In this document: positions 35,910-45,102 of the stretch, piece by piece
How the letters are laid out: each line of letters starts with the position of its first letter
Position numbering within the stretch: position 1 is the first letter of the stretch
From: Chitinophagaceae bacterium
Lineage (GTDB): Bacteria > Bacteroidota > Bacteroidia > Chitinophagales > Chitinophagaceae
DNA length: 64,000 bases
Assembly: GCA_016702745.1 (NCBI GenBank)
Contig: JADJDJ010000002.1
Coordinates: forward strand, 62,001-126,000
Direction: 5' to 3'
Made by a program: the position numbers and the translations under genes
Notes under the pieces: model-generated
Told to the model about the DNA's origin: nothing
Databases searched by the model: none
What the model saw: only the letters and a program-made list of their open reading frames with translations

Positions 35910-36899
35910 TCACTCCCCCAACTTCAACACTTCCCTCCCAAATTTCTCACACTCCCGCATCACCGATTCAAGATCCTTCGATTTAATATAAGATCCGAGC
36001 ACATGATTCCCTGCATTGGGGATCGCAACCTGTCTTTTCATGTTTTCAGCTGTACCCAGCTGATTGAACATTCTTTTCATAGCAGAAACTTTCACCACAT
36101 TATCCTGGTTTTCATCATCCTTATAATAATACAGCAACAACGTGGGTTGTGTTACTTTCCGGAATGTAGATTCCTTCATCGTGCTTTCCAGTAATTCTTC
36201 CAGCTGCACCAATGATTTGGTGGAATACCAGTTATTCCAGTATTGGGCGTAAATCGCAGTGGTATCCTCCACTTTCCGGTGTTTACCAGTTACCAGGTGT
36301 GCTATCTGCAATCCCCATGGATTATTCAATAACCAGGCATTGGGATCATTGATCGCAATATTGGGAGAAAGCAGGATCAGTCCGGCAATATCCGGATACT
36401 CGGCTGCCAGTTTTAATGCCAGTGTTCCACCCGTTGAAGTTGAAAGAAGGATTACTTTTTTTCCGAGTTGCTTACCAATGGCATAGGCTTCCTTTGCCGT
36501 TTCCCAAATTCCCTGCGCAGTAAAGCTGGCCAATGGATCGGTGGTATCAACCCCATGTGCATCCAGCCGGCTCAGGTATAAATTACAACCAAATTTTTGC
36601 GCGAATTCATAATGCACCGGATCGCCTTCTTCCTGTGAGGCACTGAATCCGTGCAGATAAACAACTGCATATTCTGTTTTCTGCTTCAAGGAATCATTCA
36701 TCCAGATGATCCGGGCCTCATTATCGGATTTGATACAGTGCACAGCCTCCTGATTTTTGATAAAGCCCTCCAAAGCAGCAGGTTCAGCAGGAATGGCGGG
36801 CAATTGAATACTATAGTTTGGTTTTGAAGGTTTGGGGCCGAGCAGGTAGATGATAATCAACACTAACAGGATGAGGCCAAACCATTTAAGGAACTTCAT
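35910..36899 (-). CDS. membrane-anchored alpha/beta hydrolase
   Basis: A 329-aa protein with one N-terminal transmembrane anchor (~5-21) and an alpha/beta-hydrolase domain: oxyanion region 'VVYLHGFSASQEEGD', nucleophile elbow 'ILLSTSTGGTLALKLA' (S-x-S-x-G-G, a variant of G-x-S-x-G), an acidic residue in 'LLYYYKDDENQDNVV' and the His in 'IPNAGNHVLGSYI'. The fold resembles serine aminopeptidase/lysophospholipase (Hydrolase_4) enzymes. Substrate unknown. It is transcribed away from the typA promoter. Confidence 0.88.
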   Translation of the reverse strand: MKFLKWFGLILLVLIIIYLLGPKPSKPNYSIQLPAIPAEPAALEGFIKNQEAVHCIKSDNEARIIWMNDSLKQKTEYAVVYLHGFSASQEEGDPVHYEFAQKFGCNLYLSRLDAHGVDTTDPLASFTAQGIWETAKEAYAIGKQLGKKVILLSTSTGGTLALKLAAEYPDIAGLILLSPNIAINDPNAWLLNNPWGLQIAHLVTGKHRKVEDTTAIYAQYWNNWYSTKSLVQLEELLESTMKESTFRKVTQPTLLLYYYKDDENQDNVVKVSAMKRMFNQLGTAENMKRQVAIPNAGNHVLGSYIKSKDLESVMRECEKFGREVLKLGE

Positions 36900-36974
36900 A
36901 GCGCCTATTTTGCTAAAACTACATTAAATACCGTTTAAAACTGGCATTAAGTCTGCATTAACTGCCCCTTTCGT

Positions 36975-37005
36975 TTGCTCCCCCCGCTAAATTGATGTAC
37001 CTTTG
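36975..37005 (+). promoter_or_regulatory. Bacteroidota-type promoter for the IVP-typA unit
   Basis: TTG (36975-36977), 20-bp spacer, TACCTTTG (36998-37005), followed by CCGC exactly as in the lysS promoter. The spacing and the C-rich spacer are also alike. It lies ~80 bp before the IVP gene and ~500 bp before typA. Confidence 0.7.
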
Positions 37006-37085
37006 CCGCTCGTTTGACGGGGGAAGTTGGAAAGTTAAATAGTTGATAAGTATTTAGTTGATAATCAAAAATTTAGCGGTGTAGT

Positions 37086-37457
37086 ATGGGGTTTGGAGGA
37101 TTTGAAGAGTTAGCCGTTTGGCAGAAGAGTCGTCTACTGAAGCTGGAAATCAGGGAATTAGTAAAATCCTTTCCTCCCGAAGAAAAGTACCGGCTTACTG
37201 ACCAGCTAATCAGAAGCAGCAGATCAATTTGCAGTCAGATTGCGGAAGGTCACGGAAGAAGTACCTGGGCTGAAAAAATAAGATTCTGCGTGATAGCAAG
37301 AGGATCACTCAGCGAGTTACTGAATCATTTGATTGATGCCTTTGACGAAAGTCTTATCCCTGAAGAAAAATTAATCTATTTCAAAAATAAAATCACTGAG
37401 GTCGAAAAGATGTTAAACGGGTATATAAGTTACCTGGAAAAAAGAGCAAAGTCCTGA
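37086..37457 (+). CDS. four-helix bundle protein, 23S rRNA-IVP family
   Basis: A 123-aa all-helical protein of the S23/IVP family (TIGR02436): 'FEELAVWQKSRLLKLEIREL', 'EKYRLTDQLIRSSRSICSQI', 'AEGHGRSTWAEKIRFCVIA', 'RGSLSELLNHLIDA' are the diagnostic blocks. Homologues are known from intervening sequences in 23S rRNA genes and from many isolated genomic sites; the pentameric bundle is suspected to bind nucleic acid. Here it lies between a strong promoter and typA and is bordered by GTTGATAA-type repeats in inverted orientation, as if it arrived as a cassette. Confidence 0.9.
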   Translation: MGFGGFEELAVWQKSRLLKLEIRELVKSFPPEEKYRLTDQLIRSSRSICSQIAEGHGRSTWAEKIRFCVIARGSLSELLNHLIDAFDESLIPEEKLIYFKNKITEVEKMLNGYISYLEKRAKS

Positions 37458-37508
37458 ACGCTCAACCCCTGTCAACTTATCAACTTTTCAACCTGTCAAC
37501 TTTTAACA

Positions 37509-39320
37509 ATGGAAATCAGAAATATCGCCATCATCGCACACGTTGACCACGGTAAAACTACCCTGGTTGATAAAATCTTACACACCACCAAGGTGTTCCG
37601 TGAAAATCAGGAAACCGGCGACCTGATCATGGACAGCAATGACCTGGAAAGAGAGCGTGGAATCACGATCTTCAGTAAGAATGCTGCCGTTACCTACAAG
37701 GGCGTTAAGATCAATGTAATTGATACTCCTGGTCACGCCGACTTCGGTGGTGAAGTGGAAAGGGTATTGAAAATGGCCGATGGCGTGTTGTTGCTGGTGG
37801 ATGCATTTGAAGGTCCCATGCCGCAAACACGTTTCGTGTTACAGAAAGCCCTTCAACTGAACCTGAAGCCGATTGTGATCATCAACAAGGTAGATAAAGA
37901 AAACTGCCGCCCCGATGAAGTGCATGATGCTGTATTTGAACTCTTCTTTAACCTCGATGCTTCTGAAGAGCAGCTGAACTTCCCTACTTTTTATGGTTCA
38001 GGAAAGAATGGCTGGTTCAATGATTCATTAACACAGATCGACAATATCAATCCCCTGCTGGATGGTATCATTCAATATGTACCACCGCCAAAAGTAAATG
38101 AGGGTCCGGTGCAAATGCAGATCACTTCACTGGATTACTCTTCTTTCCTTGGCCGTATTGCCATCGGAAAAGTAAACCGCGGTGTGATCAAAGAAAACCA
38201 GCAGATCGCCCTGATGCAAACAGATGGCAGCATCAAGAAGCAAAGGGTACGTGAGCTGTATGTGTTTGAAGGAATGGGCAAGAAGAAAGTTACAGAAGTA
38301 ATTGCCGGTGATCTTTGTGCCGTGGTAGGACTGGAAGATTTCAATATCGGTGATACCATTGCCGATGTGGAAAATCCTGAAGCATTACCGGTAATCAGTG
38401 TGGATGAGCCGACCATGAATATGCTTTTCTCCATCAATAACTCGCCTTTCTTTGGCAAGGATGGAAAATTTGTAACCAGCCGTCACCTGCGTGACAGGCT
38501 GATGAAAGAAACGGAGAAGAACCTGGCCCTCCGTGTGGAAGACAGTGAAGAAGGCGATAGCTTTATTGTTTATGGTCGTGGTATCCTTCACCTGGGTATC
38601 CTGATCGAAACCATGCGTCGTGAAGGATATGAATTGACCGTGGGTCAACCCCAGGTAATTGTGAAAGAACTCAATGGTGTGAAATGTGAACCTTATGAGA
38701 ACCTGGTGGTAGATGTACCGCAGGAATTTGCCAGTAAAGTAATTGACCTGGTAACCCGTCGTAAAGGTGAAATGCATGTGATGGAAACCAAGGGTGAGAT
38801 GCAACACCTGGAATTTGAAATTCCTTCCCGTGGTTTGATTGGTTTGCGTACGCAAATGCTGACAGCTACCACCGGTGAAGCGGTAATGGCCCATCGTTTT
38901 ACTGAATACAAACCATGGAAAGGACCGATCCCCGGAAGAAATAACGGAGTACTAATTTCTAAAATTCAGGATAAGACCACTGCCTACTCTATCGACAAAC
39001 TGCAGGACAGAGGAACTTTCTTTGTGGATCCGGCTGAGGATGTTTATTCAGGACAGATTGTTGCCGAGAATGTAAAACCCGGTGACCTGGTGGTGAATGT
39101 AACGGAACAAAAGAAACTGACGAACCACCGCGCCAGCGGTAGTGATGCAGCTACCAATATTGCACCTAAAACCCTGCTGACCCTGGAAGAGTGTATGGAA
39201 TATATCCAGCAGGATGAGTGTATTGAAGTGACACCGAACTTCATCCGCATGCGCAAAGTGATTTTGAATGAAGACGAAAGGAAGAAAGTGCAGAAGAAGA
39301 TGGAAGCCGAAGCGGTGTAA
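37509..39320 (+). CDS. typA: ribosome-associated GTPase TypA/BipA
   Basis: A 603-aa translational GTPase involved in ribosome assembly and stress adaptation. The G motifs are 'IIAHVDHGKTTLVDKI', 'DSNDLERERGITI', 'IDTPGHADFGGEVERVLKM' and 'INKVDKENCRPDE'. The EF-G-like domain II, domains III and V ('GRGILHLGILIETMRREGYE', 'PSRGLIGLRTQMLT') and the BipA-specific C-terminal domain ('NHRASGSDAATNIAPKT') are complete. A strong terminator follows. It is preceded by 'CAACTTTTCAACCTGTCAAC' repeats next to the ribosome-binding site. Confidence 0.97.
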   Translation: MEIRNIAIIAHVDHGKTTLVDKILHTTKVFRENQETGDLIMDSNDLERERGITIFSKNAAVTYKGVKINVIDTPGHADFGGEVERVLKMADGVLLLVDAFEGPMPQTRFVLQKALQLNLKPIVIINKVDKENCRPDEVHDAVFELFFNLDASEEQLNFPTFYGSGKNGWFNDSLTQIDNINPLLDGIIQYVPPPKVNEGPVQMQITSLDYSSFLGRIAIGKVNRGVIKENQQIALMQTDGSIKKQRVRELYVFEGMGKKKVTEVIAGDLCAVVGLEDFNIGDTIADVENPEALPVISVDEPTMNMLFSINNSPFFGKDGKFVTSRHLRDRLMKETEKNLALRVEDSEEGDSFIVYGRGILHLGILIETMRREGYELTVGQPQVIVKELNGVKCEPYENLVVDVPQEFASKVIDLVTRRKGEMHVMETKGEMQHLEFEIPSRGLIGLRTQMLTATTGEAVMAHRFTEYKPWKGPIPGRNNGVLISKIQDKTTAYSIDKLQDRGTFFVDPAEDVYSGQIVAENVKPGDLVVNVTEQKKLTNHRASGSDAATNIAPKTLLTLEECMEYIQQDECIEVTPNFIRMRKVILNEDERKKVQKKMEAEAV

Positions 39321-39340
39321 TCAAACAAATATCTTTTTTA

Positions 39341-39369
39341 AAAGCAGACAGCAATGTCTGCTTTTTTTT
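39341..39369 (+). terminator. Rho-independent terminator of typA
   Basis: AAAGCAGACA and TGTCTGCTTT form a perfect 10-bp stem with a GCAA tetraloop, continued by a T tract. Confidence 0.9.
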
Positions 39370-39379
39370 GGAGAAAAAT

Positions 39380-39567
39380 TTAACCGCAAAGGCGCGAAGA
39401 CGCGAGGGGACGCAAAGAGAGATTTGATGAAGTGCTTTCAGTATACAGGAATCCTGGAAACAAATCTTAGCGTTCCTTTGTCCAAAGGACTCTTCGAGCG
39501 TCCTCGTTTCTTTGCGGTTAATCTCTTTGTTGAACTTTTCCTCGCGTCTTCGCGTCTTTGCGGTTAA
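39380..39567. repeat. 188-bp element with 28-bp terminal inverted repeats
   Basis: The left end (39380-39407, beginning TTAACCGCAAAGGCGCG) and right end (39540-39567, ending GTCTTTGCGGTTAA) are inverted copies with 27 of 28 matches. The interior has no coding signal but carries another short inverted pair, 'CTTTGTCCAAAGGAC'. It belongs to the 'accgcgaagacgc' dispersed family. Its right edge lies 40 bp before the oxidoreductase start. Confidence 0.75.
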
Positions 39568-39607
39568 GTCTCTCTCAATTTTCTTACATTTATCCAAACA
39601 AAACCCC

Positions 39608-40973
39608 ATGCCCAATCAACTTTCCCGCCGCAACCTGATCAAAGCCCTTGGACTCTCCGCTGCTGCCCTGCCGCTATCTTCCTGGGCCCGGAATGAAAAA
39701 GGGGAACGCATCATTTTACCGGACAATCCCCTGCACCGCCCGGTGAAAAAACCGGTAACGGCTATCACCTGTGGCGCAGGTTCCCGTGGAAATGTGTATG
39801 GGAACTATTCAGTGCAGTATCCCGATCAGCTGGATATCATTGGCGTGGCCGAACCGATTGCAATCCGCAAACAACGATACAGTACCAAACACAATATACC
39901 CGAGAGCAATCAGTTCAATACCTGGGAAGATGTATTCAAACGTCCCAAATTTGCCGATGCTATTATTATCACCACACCGGATAATCTGCATTATGGCCCC
40001 TGCATGGAAGCCCTGAAACTGGGTTATGATGTATTACTGGAGAAACCGATTTCTCCCAGTGAAAAGAGTGCCGCGATATTCTTGAGTTAGCTAAAAAGAA
40101 CAAACGCATTGTAGCGGTATGCCATGTGCTGCGTTACGCGCCTTACTTTATCAAACTGCGTGAACTGATGAACAGTGGCGCCATTGGTGACATCATCAGT
40201 GTCCAGCACCTGGAACCGATCGGTCACGAACATATGAGTCATTCTTATGTGCGTGGTAACTGGCATAACAGCAAAGCGACGACTCCGATCATCCTTGCAA
40301 AATCATGTCACGACCTTGATATTTTAAAATGGATGGTCAATAAACCGGCCCAACGTATCCAGGCCTTTGGAGATCTGAAATGGTTCCGGAAAGAAAATGC
40401 ACCTGCTGGCAGTACGGCCCGTTGTACGGATGGCTGTAAAGTGGAGGCCGAATGTCCTTACAGCGACCTGCGATTATATTACCGCGAAAGAGCCTGGCTC
40501 CATGTGATGGATATGCCCGATGATAAATCCAAACACGCCGATCATATTATGGATCGGTTGAAGACTACCAACTATGGCCGCTGTGTGTATCAAATGGAAA
40601 ACGATCAGCCCGATCATTATATCTGTAACATCCAGTTCGAAGGAAATATCACGGCCGCTTTTTCCATGGAAGCCTTTACTTCCTATGAAGGACGTCGCAC
40701 AAGGGTGATGGGCAGTTTGGGTGATATTGTGGGTGACATGAATTCATTTGTACACACTGATTTCCGAACCGATAAAAAAACAGAGTGGAAACAAAACACC
40801 GACGGACATGGCGGGGCGACTGGAGCCTGGTGGCGGATTGGATCCAGGCAGTAGATCAGCAGAATCCTTCTTTACTCACTTCCACTATTGATGCTTCTAT
40901 CGAAAGTCACCTGATGGGATTTGCGGCAGAAAAAAGCAGGAAGGAGAATAAAGTGGTGGAGGTGAAAGTGTGA
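39608..40973 (+). CDS. TAT-exported Gfo/Idh/MocA oxidoreductase, frame broken twice
   Basis: An NAD(P)-dependent sugar oxidoreductase of ~455 aa after repair. A twin-arginine signal ('SRRNLIKALGLSAAALP') is followed by the Rossmann part ('ITCGAGSRGNVYG', 'AIIITTPDNLHYGPC', 'VLLEKPISPSE'). One A missing in 40062-40065 shifts the frame; repair reads 'ISPSEKECRDILELAKKNKR', continuing with 'VCHVLRYAPYFIKLRELMNS'. One G missing in 40813-40816 shifts it again; repair gives 'GHGGGDWSLVADWIQAVDQQ'. The C-terminal domain has four Cys near 'CTDGCKVEAECPY', possibly metal-binding. Exported members act on glycan-derived sugars. Confidence 0.85.
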
Positions 40974-40989
40974 TTGTTGAATCAGCATT

Positions 40990-41543
40990 TTATTTCTCCC
41001 GCTGCAACTCAATAATCTTGTTATAAACTTTTCTCACTTCTGGGATATAGTCAAGGGAAGGATTCACTTTTACACCCGGCCACCAGTTCATGCCATTTCC
41101 CCAGGCCGACAGTACATTTTTAGGGCCGATGGAAATAGTTCCGCTTCCATCCGCTTTCTCAGTATACTCAATGTCAGACAGTGTACGGATGTTAAGTGAC
41201 TTCACCGACTTTTTAAAACCCCCGATTTGATAATGATCCGGTCGGCTGTTAATCCATAAAAAGTATGCTCCCGCTGTTTGGCATCAATCAAAAACCGGCC
41301 AAATACAAAAATGAGCCCGATCACGACGAAAGGAAGACCAAACAAAGCAAATAGGATCGGTGCTCCTGATTTCAGTGCCGTAGTGAACCAGAATATGGCA
41401 AAGCCACACCACAATAAACTAAAGGGGATCACAATAATATCGGCTTTTCTGAAAATAATTCCTTTTTGGGGCTGTCCGGACCAGATCAGTTTTTCATTAT
41501 TGTCAAGATGCTGTTGTAATTCGGATGATACTTCGTAGTCCAT
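40990..41543 (-). CDS. PH-domain membrane protein, frame broken once
   Basis: A ~184-aa protein after adding one G in the run at 41219-41223 (minus sense), which gives 'IIIKSGGFKKSVKSLNIRTL'. The N-terminal part is 'EKLIWSGQPQKGIIFRKADI', two transmembrane helices (~35-85), then a bacterial PH-like domain ('YGLTADRIIIKSG', 'SLNIRTLSDIEYTEKADGSG', 'TISIGPKNV'). This matches the DUF304/bPH2 family found in many bacterial membrane proteins; role unknown. Without repair the two parts would be separate short frames. Confidence 0.8.
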
Positions 41544-41656
41544 ATACCTGATCTAAACTTTTTTATTGAAGCCGGTCGTGTACCATAAAGATAAAAAAGT
41601 AGAGGATATGCGAGGCCGGAATTTAGGTCAAGAGAAAAATGCAGTCCTCGCTTTCT

Positions 41657-42157
41657 TTAATTTCTGATGAAGACAGAGGTGCCAAAACGGTCTGTATTTG
41701 AAAATTGAATGGGCAGGTTATCCCTGTTTGCAGAAAACACATCGTTCATACAAGTACAGCCAAATTTGTCCATGCTGAATATTCCCGACCCGCAGGAGCC
41801 GGTCGTTTTTTCACTCACAATATCCGTTATTGTTACAATTCTGTTTTTGGCAGGGATAAACAGTATCCAGTCAAAGCCCGTCTTTATTCCATTCTTTCCA
41901 TCATTCACATAAACCGATGTCGTGTCACTGGAACTTTGATACAGCCCATTGTATCCGAATACTACACGGAAGCTGTCAACCAGGGTTTGAAAATTATCAT
42001 TAGCTCTGTACTTTCTTACAATCAGTGTATCAATCTCCGAAGGAGTAAATCCGATAAATGTGGGGACAAGCTGAGGGTCATCACAGTCGAATTCCCTGGT
42101 ACAGCTGCTAAAACATGAAAGTAAAACAAAAGCGATTAAAATAAACTGAGTCTTCAT
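41657..42157 (-). CDS. hypothetical exported lipoprotein
   Basis: A 166-aa protein with lipobox FSSC (Cys at ~19) and a beta-rich mature part: 'LVPTFIGFTPSEIDTLIVRK', 'DWILFIPAKNRIVTITDIVS', 'CGSGIFSMDKFGCTCMND' (five Cys in a short stretch, possibly disulfides), 'RFGTSVFIRN'. No family recognised. It stands alone, separated from the DUF1080 gene by a repeat array. Confidence 0.7.
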   Translation of the reverse strand: MKTQFILIAFVLLSCFSSCTREFDCDDPQLVPTFIGFTPSEIDTLIVRKYRANDNFQTLVDSFRVVFGYNGLYQSSSDTTSVYVNDGKNGIKTGFDWILFIPAKNRIVTITDIVSEKTTGSCGSGIFSMDKFGCTCMNDVFSANRDNLPIQFSNTDRFGTSVFIRN

Positions 42158-42269
42158 ATTTAAGGATAAAATACAGACAATCCTTTTAAAAATAATGCTG
42201 CTTAAAGATACCTGATCTATGTATGAGTTAAAAAAAATACAAGATTTCTACTATAATAATTTAAACCAC

Positions 42270-42740
42270 AACGAACACGGCGAAACACAGCAGCTCTTCC
42301 TTGCGTCTCTTAGCGTCCTTGCGGTTAAGTCTCTCTCTACGCAACCTCTGCTTCTCCCATTCTCTGCGGTGAAATAATCTCTCTCTCCTCGCGTCTTCGC
42401 ATCTTCGCGCCTGCCTGCCGGTAGGCAGGGTTAAGTCTCTATCTGCAGTGATATTTCACGCCCGAAGGGCCCTGTGGGCAAAGTCACAAAGGAGCAAAGA
42501 CGCAATAAAATTTCCCCCTCTGCGCAACCTCTGCCCCTCTCGTTCTCTGCGGTGAAATAATCTCTCTCTCCTCGCGCCTTAGCGTCTTCGCGGTTAAGTC
42601 TCTCTCTGCGCAACCTCTGCCCCTCTCGTTCTCTGCGGTGAAATAATCTCTCTCTCCTCGCGCCTTAGTGTCTTCGCGGTTAAGCCTCTCTCTGCGCAAC
42701 CTCTGCTTCTCCCGTTCTCTGCGGTGAACCCCCACTCGCC
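42270..42740. repeat. 86-bp tandem array of the 'accgcgaagacgc' repeat family
   Basis: Units containing 'GCGCAACCTCTGC', 'GTTCTCTGCGGTGAAATAAT' and 'TCTTCGCGGTTAAG' recur at 42522, 42608 and 42694 with an exact 86-bp period; earlier, more diverged copies begin at ~42295. A palindrome CCTGCC...GGCAGG lies at ~42411-42430. Open frames inside translate as low-complexity RERE-rich peptides and are not genes. Confidence 0.85.
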
Positions 42741-42764
42741 TCTCACCACTCGCCACTCGCCCCC

Positions 42765-43509
42765 CTACAATTCCCTCACCCAAATATTCCTATAACTCAC
42801 CAAACACCCATGATCCTGCAACACCAACGCTTCCTTCTCCCCATGCTTTGTATACTTCGGCTGCCCGATATACACCGTCTCCCCCTTCAGTTCCACATTA
42901 TTCTGCACCAGCACCCGTTTTTGTATCACCGTTACCCTCGCAGCTGATACCAGACTCCCATCCTCCCCAAATTTTGGTGCCGTGAAAATGATATCATAGG
43001 TCTGCCATTCCCCGTGGCCGGCAGGCATTCACGAGGGGAATATGCTGTTTATAAATACTGCCTGCCTGTCCGTTGCTATAAGTCCGGTTATTATAATTAT
43101 CCAGCACCTGCACTTCATAACGCCCCATCAGAAAGATGCCGCTGTTGCCCCGGTTTTGTCCGCTACCGCTTACCTCCGCCGGTGAGCGCCATTCCACATG
43201 CAACTGACAGCTGCCGAATCCCTGCTTAGTCTTTATATCTCCCTTGCCCTTGGCCACGGTCATCACACCATTCTCCAGGGTCCATTGAGCCGGGTTTTGT
43301 TTCAGATCCGACCAGTTTGTCAAATCCTTTCCATCCAGTAAAACGATTGCATCCGAGGGAGGAGCCTGCGGATTGCTGCCTGGCGTGAGCAGTTTTGGGT
43401 CGGGGGGCCAGACTTCTGTTTCCCCTGGGTTTTGGGAATATGCAATACCGGGGACTAAGAAAAAAATTGATAGCAGATTGAGGAGATTTTTGATAAATAA
43501 CAATCTCAA
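42765..43509 (-). CDS. DUF1080 (3-keto-disaccharide hydrolase-like) protein, frame broken once
   Basis: An exported concanavalin-like jelly-roll protein of ~247 aa. A signal (ending GIAYSQ) precedes 'AIVLLDGKDLTNWSDLKQNP' (family start), 'QLHVEWRSPAEVSGSGQNRG', 'NSGIFLMGRYEVQVLDNYNN' and 'GSIYKQHIPLVNACRP'. The frame changes at ~43011-43017; the other frame continues 'GEWQTYDIIFTAPKF' to 'SYRNIWVREL', exactly the family order. The change is an extra base or a loss of two. Family members act on keto-glucosides or other glycans; this specific function is not proven. It is near the Gfo/Idh gene, a common partner. Confidence 0.85.
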
Positions 43510-43597
43510 ATTTTGTATATACTGATAAAATTAGAGCAGCCAAGGATTACAAATTCGCAATTTATACGCATTTACCCAACCTACATATAACTCCCTT

Positions 43598-44977
43598 TCA
43601 CTTTACGTTCTTCTCCCTGCCAATCAGATCAATCGTATACACCAGTTCAGCATCCCTGTTTTCCAGGACATCTATGATCCTTGGTTCCACAAAATGTGTT
43701 GGCATCACACCTCTTCCATTATTGTTGGCTTTACTGGTCATCACAAACTGTTTAGTAGGAATCTGCAACTGAAATTTGGTATTGGGCAGACTGATATTTT
43801 TACTAAACCCGTTAATGACATGGGGATTCCCCCCTGTTTCCTGACCAATGAATGTGGCCCGCTTATTAACCTGTAAACAAGAGGATACAATCCCTGAATT
43901 GGAGAAACTACCCCCATTGATTAAAACATAGAGCTGTCCCTTATAATTATTCGGTTGGGGATCATGCAAGCCCAATGAGGGGCCCTTGCAGGGTTTCAGC
44001 TCATGATTGTCTACACAATAATATTCCTTCACGACTGAAAATGGCTTGTCCAATAAATAGGAAAGTAAAAAAACGCCGTTTTCAATATCCCCGCCCTGGT
44101 TATTTCTGAGATCCAGTATCAGGTTATCTGTTTTACTATTATTAATCTGCTCAAAAAAGGAGCTGATTTCTTTGTCAAAATTTTGTTTGTACTCCTTCCT
44201 TAAAACATCGTTATGAAAATCTTTGATGGTCAGTACCGCATAGCGATTCTCATTTTCCAGACTAAGTGTAAGTCCTTTGTTTACCTGGCTTGTCAAAATG
44301 CTGGCAGGGTAATGCTGTTGCCGGTAATAATAAATGCTGTCCCTCGACAATGCCTTTACCACAGTCGATCTTTCTTGTCCATCTTTTATATATCTGATGT
44401 CAAAGCTATCCGGCTGCCCGAAAATAAAACTGTAATACTGCCGGAAGTAGTTACTTATAATCCATAAAGGGTAAGTCAGATTATCCCCGTCTCTTACCTG
44501 CCTCTCACAGAGCTGTTTGATAATATCTGCTGCGGCAACATGATTGATACTCGTGATCTCTGCACCGGCAGGAATGGTCCGGTCTCCGGTACAAACCATC
44601 TGTGTAAACAATTGGTTATTCCTTATGGCAAAATGATATGGAAGATAGTGGCTGGCGTTTGTTCCTCCCGGCAGCAGGATGGTATGACCATCTTTAATAA
44701 TGGAACTGATGATGCTGATATGCTTATAAAATTCCCGCCCGGTAAGCGGCTGGGATATCCCGTTTTCCAGGCTGTCAAAAACATGATCAATAACCGATTT
44801 AGCACTGTATAAATAAAGACCCGGGTGATTATTCTCCAGTCTGGTTTTTAAAAATTGAATGTCTGCTTTCAGCTCGGCTACTGAAAAAAGTTTGTCCTGG
44901 GCGATAGCATGCTGTCCGGAAAATGCATTGATTGAAAAAAAAAGCGCCAGTAAAATACTATTAAGCTGTTGTCTCAT
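43598..44977 (-). CDS. S41 family peptidase (C-terminal processing peptidase type)
   Basis: A 459-aa exported protein with signal ending HAIAQ. A helical N-terminal part ('LKADIQFLKTRLENNHPGLY') precedes a PDZ-like region and the tail-specific protease core: 'YAVLTIKDFHNDV', 'DNLILDLRNNQGGDIENGVF', the nucleophile region 'LINGGSFSNSGIVSS' and 'TFIGQETGGN'. The Lys normally near the Ser cannot be located with certainty. Start taken at 'MRQQLNSILL'. A second S41 gene lies 800 bp upstream on the same strand. Confidence 0.88.
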   Translation of the reverse strand: MRQQLNSILLALFFSINAFSGQHAIAQDKLFSVAELKADIQFLKTRLENNHPGLYLYSAKSVIDHVFDSLENGISQPLTGREFYKHISIISSIIKDGHTILLPGGTNASHYLPYHFAIRNNQLFTQMVCTGDRTIPAGAEITSINHVAAADIIKQLCERQVRDGDNLTYPLWIISNYFRQYYSFIFGQPDSFDIRYIKDGQERSTVVKALSRDSIYYYRQQHYPASILTSQVNKGLTLSLENENRYAVLTIKDFHNDVLRKEYKQNFDKEISSFFEQINNSKTDNLILDLRNNQGGDIENGVFLLSYLLDKPFSVVKEYYCVDNHELKPCKGPSLGLHDPQPNNYKGQLYVLINGGSFSNSGIVSSCLQVNKRATFIGQETGGNPHVINGFSKNISLPNTKFQLQIPTKQFVMTSKANNNGRGVMPTHFVEPRIIDVLENRDAELVYTIDLIGREKNVK

Positions 44978-45102
44978 TTGTAACTGCTGTACGGCTGTTT
45001 TAACTGGCATATCAGTCAAAATATACGAAACAATAGGCTTTTAGGAAAATTCCTTTGGACCAAAAGCTGAACTCCGCAACCCCAGCTCAGGTCAGATTAG
45101 AT

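Noticed and set aside
42270..42740. CRISPR-like array
   Set aside because: The repeat unit is tandem with no unique spacers and no cas genes; units match an intergenic repeat family.
42431..42783. Long open frames rich in Arg and Glu on the minus strand
   Set aside because: They are translations of the 86-bp tandem repeat and have no start, domain or homologue.
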